Shown one piece after another: positions 1-14,821 of a stretch of DNA of 64,000 nt (its first letter is position 1; each line of letters opens with the position of its first letter). The notes beneath the pieces were generated by a model. That model had not been told where the DNA came from. It did no database searches and saw only the letters and a list, made by a program, of their open reading frames with translations. Both the position numbers and the translations under genes were made by a program. The stretch comes from Dirofilaria immitis (Eukaryota; Nematoda; Chromadorea; Rhabditida; Onchocercidae), in contig JAKNDB010000092.1 in the NCBI GenBank assembly GCA_024305405.1, positions 3,935,501 to 3,999,500 of the forward strand, read 5' to 3'.

Positions 1-62
1 AAAATAATCATATTTATTCCTCCCATTTATTATTTTGTCACATATTTTGATAATTTTTCCAG

Positions 63-230
63 GGTAAATCCTCGATACCATATGTTGTTCGAGAACATTC
101 TTCTTCCTTCCATACTGAGTTATTTAAGGAGCTGAAAATAAAATCAGTCTTCCATAGAAGAAGATTTTTGAGAGTTCAAACTCAATTTCCGGTGAAAAAA
201 CAAATGAAGAAATGTATGCGCTTGAGTTAG
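63..230 (+). CDS. Terminal exon of an unrecognised plus-strand gene (partial)
   Basis: A strong acceptor (TTTTTCCAG, ending at 62) is followed by 55 open codons and a TAG at 228-230. The reading frame begins GKSSIPYVVREHSS and ends KKQMKKCMRLS. The segment is richer in G+C and in Arg/Lys/Ser codons than its surroundings, which fits an exon. The rest of the gene would lie to the left of the window, so the product cannot be named. An intron phase of 0 is assumed. It could still be a chance open frame, since only one splice site and one stop support it. Confidence 0.4.
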   Translation, partial: GKSSIPYVVREHSSSFHTELFKELKIKSVFHRRRFLRVQTQFPVKKQMKKCMRLS

Positions 231-1500
231 CATCACTTCCTTATTGCTTATTTTCATATAATTCCGATATTAGGATTATCCCAAAGAAAACTACAAGTTC
301 CGGGACTTTTAAATGAAACTTTTGTTTCATTAATTAATTCCCAGTTTGTGCCCTCAATTCTTATATTATATGCAATAATATATGATACCGGCTAATTCTG
401 AAATATTAAAGAGATTGTTATTTTTACACTGCTTGTCCTTTTGTTTCAGTGATGAGAACAAAGAATTGTTTGATCTGTTTCATAGACAATAATTTAAGGA
501 TTTATTCTTCGCAGAAGATTAATATTAATACAATGGGTAATCCAGTAAAGAAGATATCTTCTTTATTATCCTGATCAGAATAATCGGTTCTAAATTTGGA
601 TGGGAGTTGATAAAAGAATTGGTTCAGGTCAATGAATAGCAGAATTGTGTAGCAGAGGAAGCTGATGTTCAGACGACTGTTAGGCAATCTTTCGTTGTTG
701 TGCTAAGCCCAGTAAGGTACTGTATAAACTTGGAATGAATAAAGCTGTCGTAAATCATTTAGCATGCAACAAATGAACCCAGAGATTGACTAACTCATTT
801 ATTCAAAGATTAATTCATCTATTCCTTCGAAGGATGATGCCGAAAGTACAAGGAATGTTGTGTCAGCACAAAGAATTTCTATAGCATATATCCCAAATAC
901 AAGGGTACTTTAGTTATAGAGATATTTTAAATTTTATAAATTATTCGGTCTTTCCGAAAAGGACAGGTTTGTATATGATTGTTGAATGTTGAATTTTCAT
1001 GTTTAAGAAATTTTCAAAAAGCTTTGCATTATTCAAATTTGACATGTCCGATGTCTGTTCACTTTAAAATAACGAAAAATGTATGGTGCTACTTGTTAAA
1101 TTGCCCAAAACTTTTTTAAGTTCTTATTTACAAGAATAATAAACTTTCATTTTTTCAATGTTGGTCTATTATCACCATAGACTGACCTTCTAACTGTTTA
1201 CCGTTCAAAAAAGCTGATCGTTTTACTGAACATTTCTTTATGTTATAAACTATGTGAATTGTTCATCTTCTAGATGGTTGAAATTATATAATATCATACA
1301 TAAAAGGAAAATATTTATACCATGTGAAATTGTACTTTTTAGAAATTGTACTTTTCATGGACAAATTGCAATTGCTATTTCTCTGGATTTTACCACCCTT
1401 TTTCGATTTTTCTCTTTCTACTTAATACATATTATGCAGTAAAAGAGACAGTGATAGCATGCCACAATTTCTTCCGATTGATAAAATGAAACTTCCAACA
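231..1500. other. Non-coding AT-rich stretch
   Basis: I see no convincing exon or RNA gene here. A 61-codon frame on the minus strand (502-687) starts only at TTG and has no splice or promoter support. The stretch runs into the AAT microsatellite. Confidence 0.5.
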
Positions 1501-2503
<1,003 letters not shown>

Positions 2504-5500
2504 CTCGAACAAATTATGCATCAATTTGATAAATGAAACGATTGCTGAATGAAATTAAACCATCATTGCTTAGCTACAAAAGCGGAATCAATAAGCATCA
2601 GTGTCACCTCTCTTTACACCTGAAAATATAATTTATATATTCTGCATTAGAAAGACGCAATGAGTTTTTAACGATATTTTAAAATCATTTAAAAAATTTT
2701 TAAATCTAAACAAAGCTATTAACCTGTTTTCCTATTCCTTTTCTACGAATTATCAATATTCACATATATATTATTACCCTTTTATTTATTAAATTTTTCA
2801 ATAGCTTCACTATTTTTATTAATAAATTGATAAATCATTCGATAAAAATTGATAATGATGAAATTCTCGAGATATGCAATCAATTGCGTAATCGTTAACT
2901 TTCATGTATAAGAATAATAATTTATGAACATAAATCAAAACAAGCGAATACAATCAAATCTGAATAAGTAGAAAGCAGCATAACGATGTTAGCTATATTT
3001 GAATTAAAAACTTCAAGTTCAAATGATTCGCACAGACGACCATAACCATTACGACAGAAAAACTATGCGCAGCAAATTCAGGCGGAAGTGGACATATTTT
3101 TGAGATTTAATAAAGACCAGAGAAATTAGGCTACAAATAAAAATAATCAGTAGACTGTTCGAAGATATATATCGAAACAAAAGTGATTCGTATTGATTAA
3201 ATTAATAAGGCCAAACTAATTCACCAAATTAAGTATAGAAATGACGATAAAGTCAATGATAATTGTAAAAAGTAATAAATCAATGATATATAAATGTTTC
3301 ATCTGGAAGTTAAATTTTTAGATATTGATTATGAATTATATAAGATGGCATATTGACTTAATGATGGCTATTGTCCAACAGAACGTTACGTATACCAGCG
3401 TGAAAGTGATAGTCATGTATTGTACACAATTTATCAGGATGAAACTTTTCAAACCATTTTTACAGTAAATGCCAATCTATTGATTATATTCTTTTAACAC
3501 ATAAAAGATATCAAAGTTCAGATTTGCAACTATGCTTTCTTCAGTTTTTAAGTAATTCGCAGTGAATCAGTTGAAATTGCTTATCAAATGAAAATTTAAT
3601 ATTATAACTGAATTATTGGACTTATTTTGATTGTTTCTCTAAATTATTTATTACATAGTAATTTTCATATACGATACGAGCAGTTCTTATTACGATTATA
3701 TGCAAATATTTGCCAATAGTTCTAAGGTCAAAATAATGGACTATTAAATAAAATTCTATGATAAAACTGCAATTGACTGTAAGTATTCCCAATTAATGAA
3801 ATTTAATAGTCAACGACATCGGAAACGTTTATAGAAATTTCTTAGATTTATTTAACTGTAAAAATACTTCTTCAATAAGAAGTTTTAATAAGAACTTTCA
3901 ACAATTTTTATTTTTTGCAATATTCTTCATAAAAAATATTTCTGTTTTTCGAAGATTTTATCGCAAGTGAAAGTACAATGTTAAGATATTGCTAAATTAA
4001 GCTAGGATAAACATTATTTTCCTGCAATTTTATTGCGCATCTAAATAGTTTAAGAGAACTTTTTAAGTTAATCTCTTCTCAGTACATTATTTTTGATATT
4101 AATTTTCATTTTCAAGTATAAATCTAAGCCGTAAAGGATAGTTATTCTTTCCAGCTTCTCCCAAATTATCATTATCTACTTGAAAATCAGTAACATCATT
4201 AATATGATTTTTAACACTCGTGAAAGATTCATGCCCATATTTTCACTATTTGATGTGCCAAACAAATCTTTTGTCCTTCGACAGGCAAATAAATATGTGT
4301 TCATCGAGATCAGAGTCAAAAATGAAGTAATTTAAATATATTAAATTTGACTCGATAGATTTCCAAACACGTTGTAACTGAATTTTAATGGCTAAAGAAG
4401 AGAAATGATAAGTTTGACAATAGATCTTCTCGCAGAACGGAATCATACATTTGTAATTTTTATATTTTGTCATTTATAAAAAGAAAGTTGATGCTGCATA
4501 GTTGTAAATTTAAGGTAAAATAATTGTAAAACTCAAATTTGATTAAGCTAAAGTTTACTTAAAACTAATTTGCTTCAACTGTCAACCATGTAGAGAACAA
4601 AAGGTAGTTAGTAACATTAAAATTTGAATTCCAATAATAGTTTAAATGCAATTCAGTGGAGAACAAGCTATTATATAAAAAAGGTGATGAAAAATTAAAT
4701 AAATGATTTTCAAATATTTTTATGATAGAATACTGCTACTTCATATTTGTCACTATTCTCAATTTAATGATTTATTTTATGCTAATAAGTTTGTCATAAA
4801 GTTATGCTGTATCGGTACCGCATATCGAAGTTGTGAAACATACAGTTATTATAATAATAACTTTTTCTACCGAATGCTTCAGTAAGTTTAAGTCGTAGCA
4901 TATCCACTTTAAGACAAATTGAAAGGTTCAACTGACGATAACTACTGATTCTTTAACACACTTCTTATTAAAATATATCGTTAAACAAAGTGAATAGATT
5001 CAATTCTCATCAGCATGATCACTTTAAAACTTGCTTTTACGAACCGATTTTGGGAGAATTTCACGGTCCTTCAGGTGTCACAAATAAAAATATCGGGACT
5101 AACTATCCCGGATTTTGTACCTCAAAATATATTATACTCATTTCCAAAACCATAAATTATGGCACTTCAGTCGATCAAAACCCAAAGCTCAGAAGTCTGA
5201 ATTCCTGAGGTATTATTTATCGAATTTTCTGAAGATTTTGTCTACATTACTTAAGAGGGTTATTTCGTTTTCCAAATGTTAAATTTTCAATCATTAGATT
5301 GATTCTATCGAAATGACAACTACACTTCGCAAAATTAATTGAAAACAAGTGATATTTTCGTACTTTAAGCGATTAGGAAGTAGATAACTTTCGAGATGTC
5401 TTCTTCACTTAAGAATAATGATAAAAATCCTTATGCTTTATAATTGCGATCGAGGCAAAATGAAATCAAAATAGTTCGTGAGCAATGAGTACTTTAGCTA

Positions 5501-6508
5501 CTGCGGATGATTAATTATGCGAACATAATTAGAATCTGAAATGTGGTGAATGAAAACTTATTTTCCAAACCGCTTGGAGCATAAATCGAGTAATGTTTCT
5601 AATTTGGAGATGATAATACGGCTTTGCTAATCCATGACCAATCTATTTTACATTCTGCAACATCTAATTTCCCAAAAACCACATCAAAGCTCTCTTTATC
5701 CTTACATTCGCATGCCAGGTTCCAACACTAAGTATTATAAAGAATGTACTTCGTCAAGGCGGTTGGGCTTTATCTAATCTCATCTTCATTTAAGTGTTAT
5801 CGTCATTAAGATTATTTTTCTTGAGATCGTTGGATTTGCATTTTGATCTTGTAACTCCTGAGTTCGCTAATGTATTATCGTATTACCACAATAAAGATTT
5901 AATTATCCAAGTTGAGATTGGTGTCTTTGATTTGTCTTTGGCAACAATTGAAGCTTAAGTGAAGATAAAGAATTTGTGTACCTTGTTGCAACGCAAAACA
6001 AAGAAAATCACTACATTTCCACTTTAATTATTTCACTCCATTATACTTCATGTAAAAAAAATAAAAGTAAGAATTAATGAAATCAAAAATGACAAGTTGA
6101 TTTGAGCTATTTCTGTATTTATTTTGCGAACTATTTTAATATTTCTACGGCGATAAATCATGATAAACTATTTGCTATTTAGCATGATAAAGAGTAAAGT
6201 TAAAACTTTCTGGACATTAGTTCGGATTCATAATTTTGGTAAAAGAAACTAAACGGGAAATTGATATTGGTCCTGGCTTCACTTAAAGCTTACGGATGTT
6301 TCCATTAAACTTTTTTCTCTTTTTTTTTTTTAAATGCAAGAATTTAATTGATTACATACATAAGATGCAGAAAGATATTGATCTTGAGTTAATAAAGTGT
6401 CAAACAGAAAAAGACATATAATCATTTTCATACTCAAAATATCTTATACTGTTGCTGCGTAAATGCAAAGCTTTTTTTTTCTTTTTTAAATCCATGCAAC
6501 ATATTGAT
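2504..6508. other. Gene-poor AT-rich stretch
   Basis: Stops are dense in all frames and I find no exon with both splice sites. The least AT-rich part is about 5030-5200, where a 72-codon plus-strand frame (GTG start) ends at 5208. I do not trust it as a gene. Confidence 0.45.
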
Positions 6509-7092
6509 GTATTAAATATGTATTAAATATGGAAAATATAAAATATGGAAAATAAGCAAAATGTATTAAATATGGAAAATATAAAATATGGAAAATAAGC
6601 AAAATGTATTAAATATGGAAAATATAAAATATGGAAAATAAGCAAAATGTATTAAATATGGAAAATATAAAATATGGAAAATAAGCAAAATGTATTAAAT
6701 ATGGAAAATATAAAATATGGAAAATAAGCAAAATGTATTAAATATGGAAAATATAAAATATGGAAAATAAGCAAAATGTATTAAATATGGAAAATATAAA
6801 ATATGGAAAATAAGCAAAATGTATTAAATATGGAAAATATAAAATATGGAAAATATAAAATATGGAAAATAAGCAAAATGTATTAAATATGGAAAATATA
6901 AAATATGGAAAATAAGCAAAATGTATTAAATATGGAAAATATAAAATATGGAAAATAAGCAAAATGTATTAAATATGGAAAATATAAAATATGGAAAATA
7001 AGCAAAATGTATTAAATATGGAAAATATAAAATATGGAAAATAAGCAAAATGTATTAAATATGGAAAATATAAAATATAGAAAATAAGAAAA
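6509..7092. repeat. 43-bp minisatellite, about 13 copies
   Basis: The unit is about 43 bp and can be read as ATGTATTAAATATGG, then AAAATATAAAATATGG, then AAAATAAGCAAA. Copies are almost identical between 6518 and 7080. One copy near 6840-6870 carries an extra internal duplication of about 16 bp, and the last copy decays into AAAATAAGAAAAATAATAAT. The unit is not a multiple of three, and the apparent minus-strand reading frame through it is an artefact of the repeat. Confidence 0.97.
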
Positions 7093-10000
7093 ATAATAAT
7101 AATAGAAGCAATAGATAAGCGAGAAATAATAATAGAATAGCAGTAGAAATAAGAAGTTAAACCATATCGCTGGAGTTACGATAGTATGACGATAACAACT
7201 TTATACTATACTATATCACTGGGATTACAGTAACGTGAAGGGAAAGGCAAGTTAATGTTACGTATCATTGAATGAATAACGACTCTGAAAAAAATTTTTT
7301 AAATTTTTAAATTTTAAATTTTAAGAATAAATCAGTAAATTCAAATGTATGTGGAATTTCGTCATGTACTGTTAAAATTAAAAACAGGACGAAGATAGCG
7401 CTTGGAATTTATTTATATATTATTGAAAGATATTGAGATGAATTTGAAACGGTATAAAGTTGACTTAGAAATGAACAAATTTTCTTGTAGCAGATATCAA
7501 AATATATTCTCATGAAAACAAATAATCAGTTCTAAGTGTGAAAATCCTTCGAGATGAAATTTCAGCGATTTTGTTCTAAGAGCGAATAATATTAACAAAA
7601 TCTCGCATTAAATGAGAATCAAGAAAATAAATTAATAATTTGAACTTTGCTAGATATTGCTACTTTGTCTTGTACTAAAAGATTGAAAGTAAGTCAAGCA
7701 AGAAATATTAATTTCTTCGCAACAATTAAATAATGATAATTTAACAAAAGAAATTTGAAATTGGAATTGATAACGAAAATGGAAAATTCTTCTCCTCTAT
7801 TGTTTAACATTTATAATACTTAGCTGCAATAGTTATATTATCAGTTGCAAGCCAACCAACAATAAAATTTGAAATCAAACACTTGTCACTTCATTTATGT
7901 AAAAGAATTCTTTAAAAACTTACAGATCTTATAAAATTGTACAAATTTATTTAAAAAAATTATAAAGATATTTCGAACCTTTATAAAAATGATAGGAATT
8001 TTAAATATAAGAATAAATATAAGATTACAGTGAGTGGTAATGAATACAAAACGATATCTTATACTGCTATTTATGTTTTCATGCCGTTTTTATGCATGAG
8101 ATCAGCAGTGTCTTCTTGATTTCGAATTCCTTCTTTGTATATATAAAAAAAAATTTCAGTGATAGATTTGTACTAAATTTCTTTTCAAATAATTTGCATT
8201 TATTTAAAATAACCACTAGTCATCTAGCAATATAATTTCATATAGAAATTTTACTTCTTGTAGATGAATCAATTTGTCAGCTATTTGTTTTCTGCTTTCT
8301 TTTGAAATCAACTTTTAATTTTCAAGAATTAAATTTTTCCATACATACTTTTCCTTAAATTATATTTTATTAATGCAACATAGTATATATCAAATTCAGG
8401 AATTTCGGTAATATATTAGTCTCATTTCAAAAATTTCTCGAAGCCTGATAATTTCAAATTTTATTGATTCAATTGATGTTGAAACTAAAGCATGCACTAA
8501 ACATCTGCGGTTGTAATAAAAAATTTGTATATTAGACAGTTTTTTTGAAAGATGAGAAAAATCTTGCAATATTAAAAATAAATTCCTTGTGAAAATTTTG
8601 AAATAAAATTTGCATATATCATGCTGTTTCAAAGGAAGAGTTTTTTTATTTGCGTGAAAGAGAAACGTGAGTACTTTGACTGGATAGTGGGAGAAGCGCT
8701 TGACCGATATTATTACGACTATTGTAGTGTGACCACGTAACGATAGTTTTTATTGACGCAGAGCAGACCGATAACAAAAAATAATATGGGAGATTCCAAG
8801 TAATAATAGAACAGAACACCTTCCACAGGATGAAAAAAAGAAAAAATGATGAATGCCTCTACAATGAATAGACTGTTTTTATAGTAGGATATTTACAGTT
8901 TTCCAGAGTATTATAACCAGAATTGACATAGGATTATAAAACTAATAAGATGACTGATGATGAAGATGTTAACAAGTTCTGAAATTGTTTATGTGGTTGC
9001 AGAACTTGACAATTAGATGATTTGTACCTTTAAAAATATGAAAGAACGAGATATTCATATAATATAAAAATATCTTAGCTATCTCGATCTACTTATATTA
9101 TAAAATATTTCGGTTATTCCAACATATGCATCGCATTGAATTCTTATTCTGATGTGGCAGTAGTAAGTTATATCAAATTTATATCTCGTCAAATTTCAAA
9201 TCAACTGGATTCTATAATCTTTCTCGCATATCTGTTTAATGGGCTCATTGAAATTTCTGTCATCAAAATACAACCACTAAAATATTTTAAGTTTTTAAGC
9301 AGAATATATCTAAAAATAAAACTTCAGACATCCAACGTAAGCGAATGTTGCGATGTCTAATATAAAGGTCATTTCCTCTTTGTTCTCTGTAACAAAGATT
9401 ACGCACCATGTTTAAAATGTTGAAATCTATGTTTATTTTTCTGAAATATTGTAATGATCGAACTTCGCGCATATTTGAATATTGTCAACCTCACATTCTT
9501 TATTCTATAATTCCTTCCTATAACGAATGTACGATATGTCATCGCTCATTATGAAGACCAAGGAAGGATCATCAATACGAAAATGATCTGAGGTTAGTTG
9601 TCATGTTTCAAGCAGTGGTTGCTCAATCAAGCAATATCGGAAATTTGTCATTTTTCCACTCTTACATCATTTGATTACTAATCTCATCCTAACTTTTCGC
9701 TTTAAAACATATTTTAGTTATATTATTAAATATCTTTCCGCTTACTTTGTTCAATGCATTCATTACCGATTAAAAGTGATCAGGATCGACACATTTACAT
9801 TCGGGATTTCAACTACCCAGGTTTGAGACCACAGTAAAGAAAGTATTTTCCCAACGTATCTCGCGACAAGAAAAGAAAATTTTTCTGTAGATGTGGAATC
9901 GATAACTCAATCCATTTTCCTGATCACCCATTTCTATTTTATGAATCAAGTTGACGAAGAATAAACCAACACATAATTTGAATGTTTGATTGACCCAAGC

Positions 10001-13000
10001 TATGTCTAGAAGTAAGGAAAAATTATTTTAACTTCTCCATCAAATTGTTTTTATTCAAAAAATTTCTTATAGCTGGAAAAAAGAGCGCTCTCGCTACTTT
10101 TTTGCATATCTGTCTTCCCATTAGATTTCGAAAAGACACGAATAGAACACGAACAAAAAAAAAACGAATAATTTCGATTTAAGAGTTATCCCTACCGAGA
10201 AATTATAGAAGAAAACATTACTTTATCATAATTCCTATGACTGTAATGATCACATTTTTCTGTTTATCAAGTTTGGATTCAGATTATCATGTCGAACGAC
10301 AGAAATTCCACTGACTGTTATTTTAATCAATTATTCTGTTGTTTTACTTCAAAGACTAACTAACATCGGTAAATGCTTTTCTTCCCGAAAAGAATTCTGT
10401 TATAAATTTTTAATTGTGAAAATTATTTGATGAATAGGTTCAATGATTGTTTCCCGTACTTCCTCGAAATTACAAGTTCCTATCACATCTTCCTTTCGAA
10501 TCTCCTGTTATATGTCCTTCTGAGATTTGCTTCTATTATATATGTAATCATTTACAAAGTTTCGCAGATCCTGGCATATAAAATAAATAATGATAAACTG
10601 AATGAATTGCATTTGATCAAGTAAATAGATTTTCTCGTCAAACTACGATATTAAGAGAGAAAAATAAAACAAGCTTTAAGGAAAAGTAGTTTTCTTCTTA
10701 GATTACAACAGTTCCTTTCCTTAATTTCCTTGAAAAGATGATTTCTCTCATGCAGTCGAAAACCTATAAAACTCCCTCGCTATAATTAATTAATTCTAGT
10801 TAGAAGTGAAGACAAAATTATTCAGATTCAAAGTTCTTGATATTACAGAAGAATATTCTAATTAAAAGGAATAAAAGCAAGATAGAGCAATTCTTCAGTT
10901 ATTTAGTTTTCTTTATTGCAATATAAAGAAATGCTGTATATCGGACAGCATTTCTTTATATGATACATTAAATAATTGTCAACTGCTTCTTTTGTTTTCT
11001 CCAATAATCTCAGGAGTTATTCAATTGTTGCACAAGAAAACCTAAACAACCGAAGAGAAATTATTAATATGTCTTCAATCTATTAGTCCGGTTCACAATA
11101 ATAGATAGCAGGAAGGTGATATTTATACAAAAAGATTCACGCATTACCGTCATCGAAATATCGCATTCAGTGAAATAAATTAATTAGAATGAAAGGAAAA
11201 ACGACGTAACCGAAAAAAATTTGACAATTTCTGAACAAATTTCATCTAGAATTATTATGTTTAGTTTACTATGCGTCCATAGATCAGTAATTCATGAAAT
11301 TCTAAAACAAGAATTTATTTTATCAGCTTCTTCAATTTAATTAAAAATGTGTTCGATAAAAAGAGAAAAGGAAAAAAAATTCTGGATTAGCCAGATTTCC
11401 ATGGAAGCATATTTCGATACTAAAGGAATCATAATTATAATATATACCGAGATGATAATTTAGTGCCACGTGTAGTGCCACACGGTGGTGAGATAAGATA
11501 TAGAATAAAATGCTTCAATAAACATTTTAAGATTTCACCATTGTCACTTTTTTCAATATTTTAGAATTCTCATTTTCCTCTTTTCTCTCTTCTTTGCCAT
11601 TTGATAATCATTCATCGCATCCTTTAGATTATTGGCGAAAGCCGGAAGTATTAGTCGCATAAAAGCATATCAAAGAATTAGATGGATAATATTAGTAAAA
11701 TTAAAGGATTTGACAATTACGTGATGGACGTCAAACGAAGAAATGAAACCGAAAGGGAGAGAAGAGTTAAACGCTTTAGAATGAGAATTTCGATTGAAGG
11801 GGTTAATGTATCATCAGTTCAGTCACTTCGATAAGCAACGACAGCCAGTCTTACCGCCGACAGCCAGTATTAGGATTCACCAAGTACCTTCAACAGTCCA
11901 GCGACATAAGTGACAGTTCGAAGAAACAAAGATTAAGCGACATTGAGAAGTAAGCAGTAAAGTGGAAAAGTGACAACAATAAAAGGAGATTCACGACATC
12001 CTACTAATATCCAAACAACTGTTGGTATCCTTTGTTCTTTTACCCATCATTATTCATTTAATCTATATCATTGTTTTAATCCCTTGTTTATTTCATACCA
12101 TTTGTTCGCGGTGCTGTGTTATTTTTTATAACCCAATAAAGCCTATAGCAGAAACGATCAATCTTCAATTAACAATAAAGAAAAAAAGGAAGAAATATAT
12201 AAATTTTTTCCGTCAACATTAGTATACGGTAGTATATTTTAATCTCAAAAGTCTTCATACAAATTTTGAATATAGTATTTCTGATACGAAAATTTCGTTT
12301 TTATTGTATTTTATCGTTTCTATTGTATTTTTATTCTTTGAAGTTTATTTATGCTTAATCATATTTATTTTACTGCGCTAGCTATTGAACATTTGCTCAA
12401 TTATGATACAGATACTATTTTTTAAAATTTCTAGCTCAAATTAATTTTTAAAATAATTATCGGTTTTATTGCATCATCCATTTCTTTTATAGTTATCAAT
12501 TTAATATCGCTGCTAAAAAGTCATTGATGCATAAGAAAAAAATTATCTAGGAGTTTAAAAAATCTTAGTAAATTAAGGACATGAAAGATTTTCTTGATTA
12601 TATCTATTTCGTATGCTTCAATTTTTAAGCAAGATTATTGGTTCGGCAAAAAGATATTCTTATTTGGCTACGAAATTAAAAATGATTTAAATAAGTACAG
12701 TCTTCAGATAAAATAATACAAAACTACCATAAGTTTTCTTTTTAGAAGCTATTTTCCTTCCAGGAAAACTTTCAATTGAATACTCAAACTTGTAATCTAT
12801 TTTCGTTATTTCTATAAACTTATATATTTTTACTAAATTAAAAAGTGCCACATTCGTCAATCAGTTGTTCTGGAGATTGCACTGCCACAGTAATAATAGA
12901 ACAGATTTTTGCGATTTCTGCTAATACAGTCAATTTCCGGATGTACTGAGCGAATTCCACGAGGTAAAGTCGAGAACTAGTGGAAAACTATTATTTTAAA

Positions 13001-13109
13001 TTCTCAAGTAACATAAAACAATGAACCGATACTGAATCGGTCAGAAATGTAAATTTTAGTACGGACTGATAAATAGATTATTGAAATAATGCATGATATT
13101 CATTCCAAA
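7093..13109. other. Intergenic, no supported gene
   Basis: Six kilobases with only chance-length frames. Items worth marking are an imperfect direct repeat at 7161-7188 and 7207-7237 (ATATCGCTGG / ATATCACTGG followed by TTAC), a perfect 17-bp inverted repeat at 10921-10961, and a less AT-rich patch at 11810-12020 that contains CGACAGCCAGT twice (11837 and 11857 regions). That patch could be a non-coding leader or promoter, but I cannot assign it to a gene. Confidence 0.4.
10921..10961. repeat. Perfect 17-bp inverted repeat with 7-nt loop
   Basis: The left arm (10921-10937) is ATATAAAGAAATGCTGT and the right arm (10945-10961) is its exact reverse complement. The loop is ATATCGG. Outside the arms the pairing stops at once. 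It could form a hairpin in RNA or a small cruciform. The stem is shorter than a typical pre-miRNA stem, so I do not call it an RNA gene. Confidence 0.85.
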
Positions 13110-14698
13110 TTAGTCTAATCCATGTCCCCAATCATGACTCCATTTACCCCGGACATCATGTTCTGGATGATCCCATGACTCGAGTTCATGTCCATGATCG
13201 TGCTCATACAGGGTAATCCATCCATCATGATATCCATGATGATGATGATGACGATGATGATGAGGCGATGAAGGAGGCTTCGGCACGATATCATGATTAT
13301 GATATGTCTTATGTGCTTGATGACCTAAAATATATTGAAAATGCAATGATGACAATGAAAAAAATGATATCATATACTGAAGGAATGTATGTTCAAGGTA
13401 ATTTCTAATTCTACCATTGTTTGCAAAATCTTTCTCGAAAATCTTGACAAAAAATAGTGTGAAAAAAGATGTACCTTTAGAATAATCTTTCTCACTCTCA
13501 TGGTCAAATGCTTTATGGAAATTATCAACCCAACTATCATGGAACTTTTCACCATGTTCGTGAGCATTGAAACCATTTGCATCGTTATGATATCCTTTTC
13601 CACGTTTGCCCCAGCCGGATGCTTCATGTGTATCTGGGAAATTAATTCATAAATTTCTCCATCAAAATTTTTCATTTTTGCAAATTGAACAATCGAATAC
13701 ATGCATACATTATTATTTGCAATACTTTCAAAATACTGACGTTGAATGTGATATTACAGTATTACCTGATTCATGATCCTTTAAAGCATGATGTAAACGA
13801 TCAGCTCCAACTTTTTGACGATGTTTTTCGTCTGTGTAGAATTGCTCTACGTGATACTCCGGTTGTTTGTATTGATAATCGAAAAATCCGAATGTTTTTG
13901 CTTTGATATCTACAGAATTTCGTTCTTTTTATAATTTACTTCCTTTCCTGGCTTGCATAGCAAAGTTCGAAAAATTTTAGAGAATATATGGTGAAATTCT
14001 TAAAAATGTTTTCTCGACAGATTGAAATTAAATTGAGATTATAATGCTAAAACATTGAAAGTCTTCCCCACATTCTAAAAATTTCTATGAAGCGATACCT
14101 TTCCCAAAGCTACTAGCCTGGTCAATATGCTTCGATGCAGCCTTTTCAGCAGCAGCTAAAGCATGTTTACCAGCACCAGCCGCTGACTTCTGAGCATGCC
14201 GTTCCGATTCGTGTTTTACCGCATGATTGAAAACTGTCGAATCCTTCTGCTGATCTCTGTCTTTATTGATTATGTACCCGCTATCGTGTTCATCATTCCA
14301 ATCACTCCACGCAAAATTATGTCGGTCCTTTTCTTTATGATGATATTCTTCTGAGACGGGTTGCCATAGAACACTTCTTGAAATTGTTAAAATTATAATT
14401 ACATTTTTGCTATTTTCCATTCTTTCAGAAAAATGAATTTTTCCAATTTTTGGAAAGCCTATTGCTTTCTGATTCCCACGACTTTTATCTGTATTACTTC
14501 AGCAAATATTCCAAAGATTGACGGTATATGAGAACAGAGCCCGAATAAAACTACAACTTCTAAATTTATTTGTTACGTCAATTATTACATAATCAATATA
14601 TTTCCAAGAAATTTTCTAGAAAAAACATACTGCGGTAATCGTGTGCAATAAGAAGGCGTAGAAATAATGGCAATAAAGAATGAAATTTCAAGAAGCAT
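13110..14698 (-). CDS. Secreted histidine-rich protein, five exons
   Basis: Unrecognised family. Exons (minus): 14698-14631, 14376-14099, 13909-13766, 13633-13475, 13324-13110, about 287 residues, no frame break. Exon 1 encodes a clear signal peptide ([18 protein letters not shown]) and ends at a GTATGT donor in phase 2, matching the phase of the TTTCAAG acceptor of exon 2. Introns 2-4 are all phase 1. The mature part is rich in His, Asp, Glu, Lys and Gly. Three exons carry variants of one motif: [19 protein letters not shown] and FHKAFDHES. The last exon has [16 protein letters not shown] and ends SHDWGHGLD. The His clusters suggest binding of Zn, Cu or haem, or a surface/matrix role; that is inference from composition. 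An alternative start at 14420 would make exon 2 the first exon but gives a poorer leader. Confidence 0.75.
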
Positions 14699-14805
14699 TG
14701 TTTGAATTTTTTTGTTTGATTGTACTTCTTTCAAATAAAGAAGTAGTACTGAATGAAATATAAGCCGAGAAAACGAAAAAAAATGACATTTAATGAACAG
14801 ATGCA

Positions 14806-14816
14806 ATTCGTTTATA
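14806..14816 (-). promoter_or_regulatory. TATA-like element upstream of the His-rich gene
   Basis: On the gene strand the sequence TGTATATAAACG lies about 110-120 bases upstream of the ATG at 14698. It is a good TATA match, but such strings are common by chance in DNA this AT-rich. Confidence 0.3.
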
Positions 14817-14821
14817 TACAA

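Noticed and set aside
502..687. 61-codon minus-strand frame with hydrophobic start and end
   Set aside because: Only a TTG start, no splice or promoter support, and a length common by chance at this A+T content.
6738..6962. Minus-strand frame of repeated FHILYFPYLIHFAYF-like residues
   Set aside because: Product of the 43-bp minisatellite; the unit is not a multiple of three, so the frame cannot be maintained by selection.
8396..10624. Frames at 8396-8632 (-), 9136-9360 (+), 9287-9472 (-) and 10427-10624 (+)
   Set aside because: Non-ATG or weak starts, overlapping opposite frames and no family match; consistent with chance open frames.
14085..14420. ATG at 14420 as the start of the His-rich gene
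   Set aside because: A better signal peptide lies at 14698 with a GTATGT donor whose phase fits an acceptor at 14377; the 14420 leader would then be intronic.
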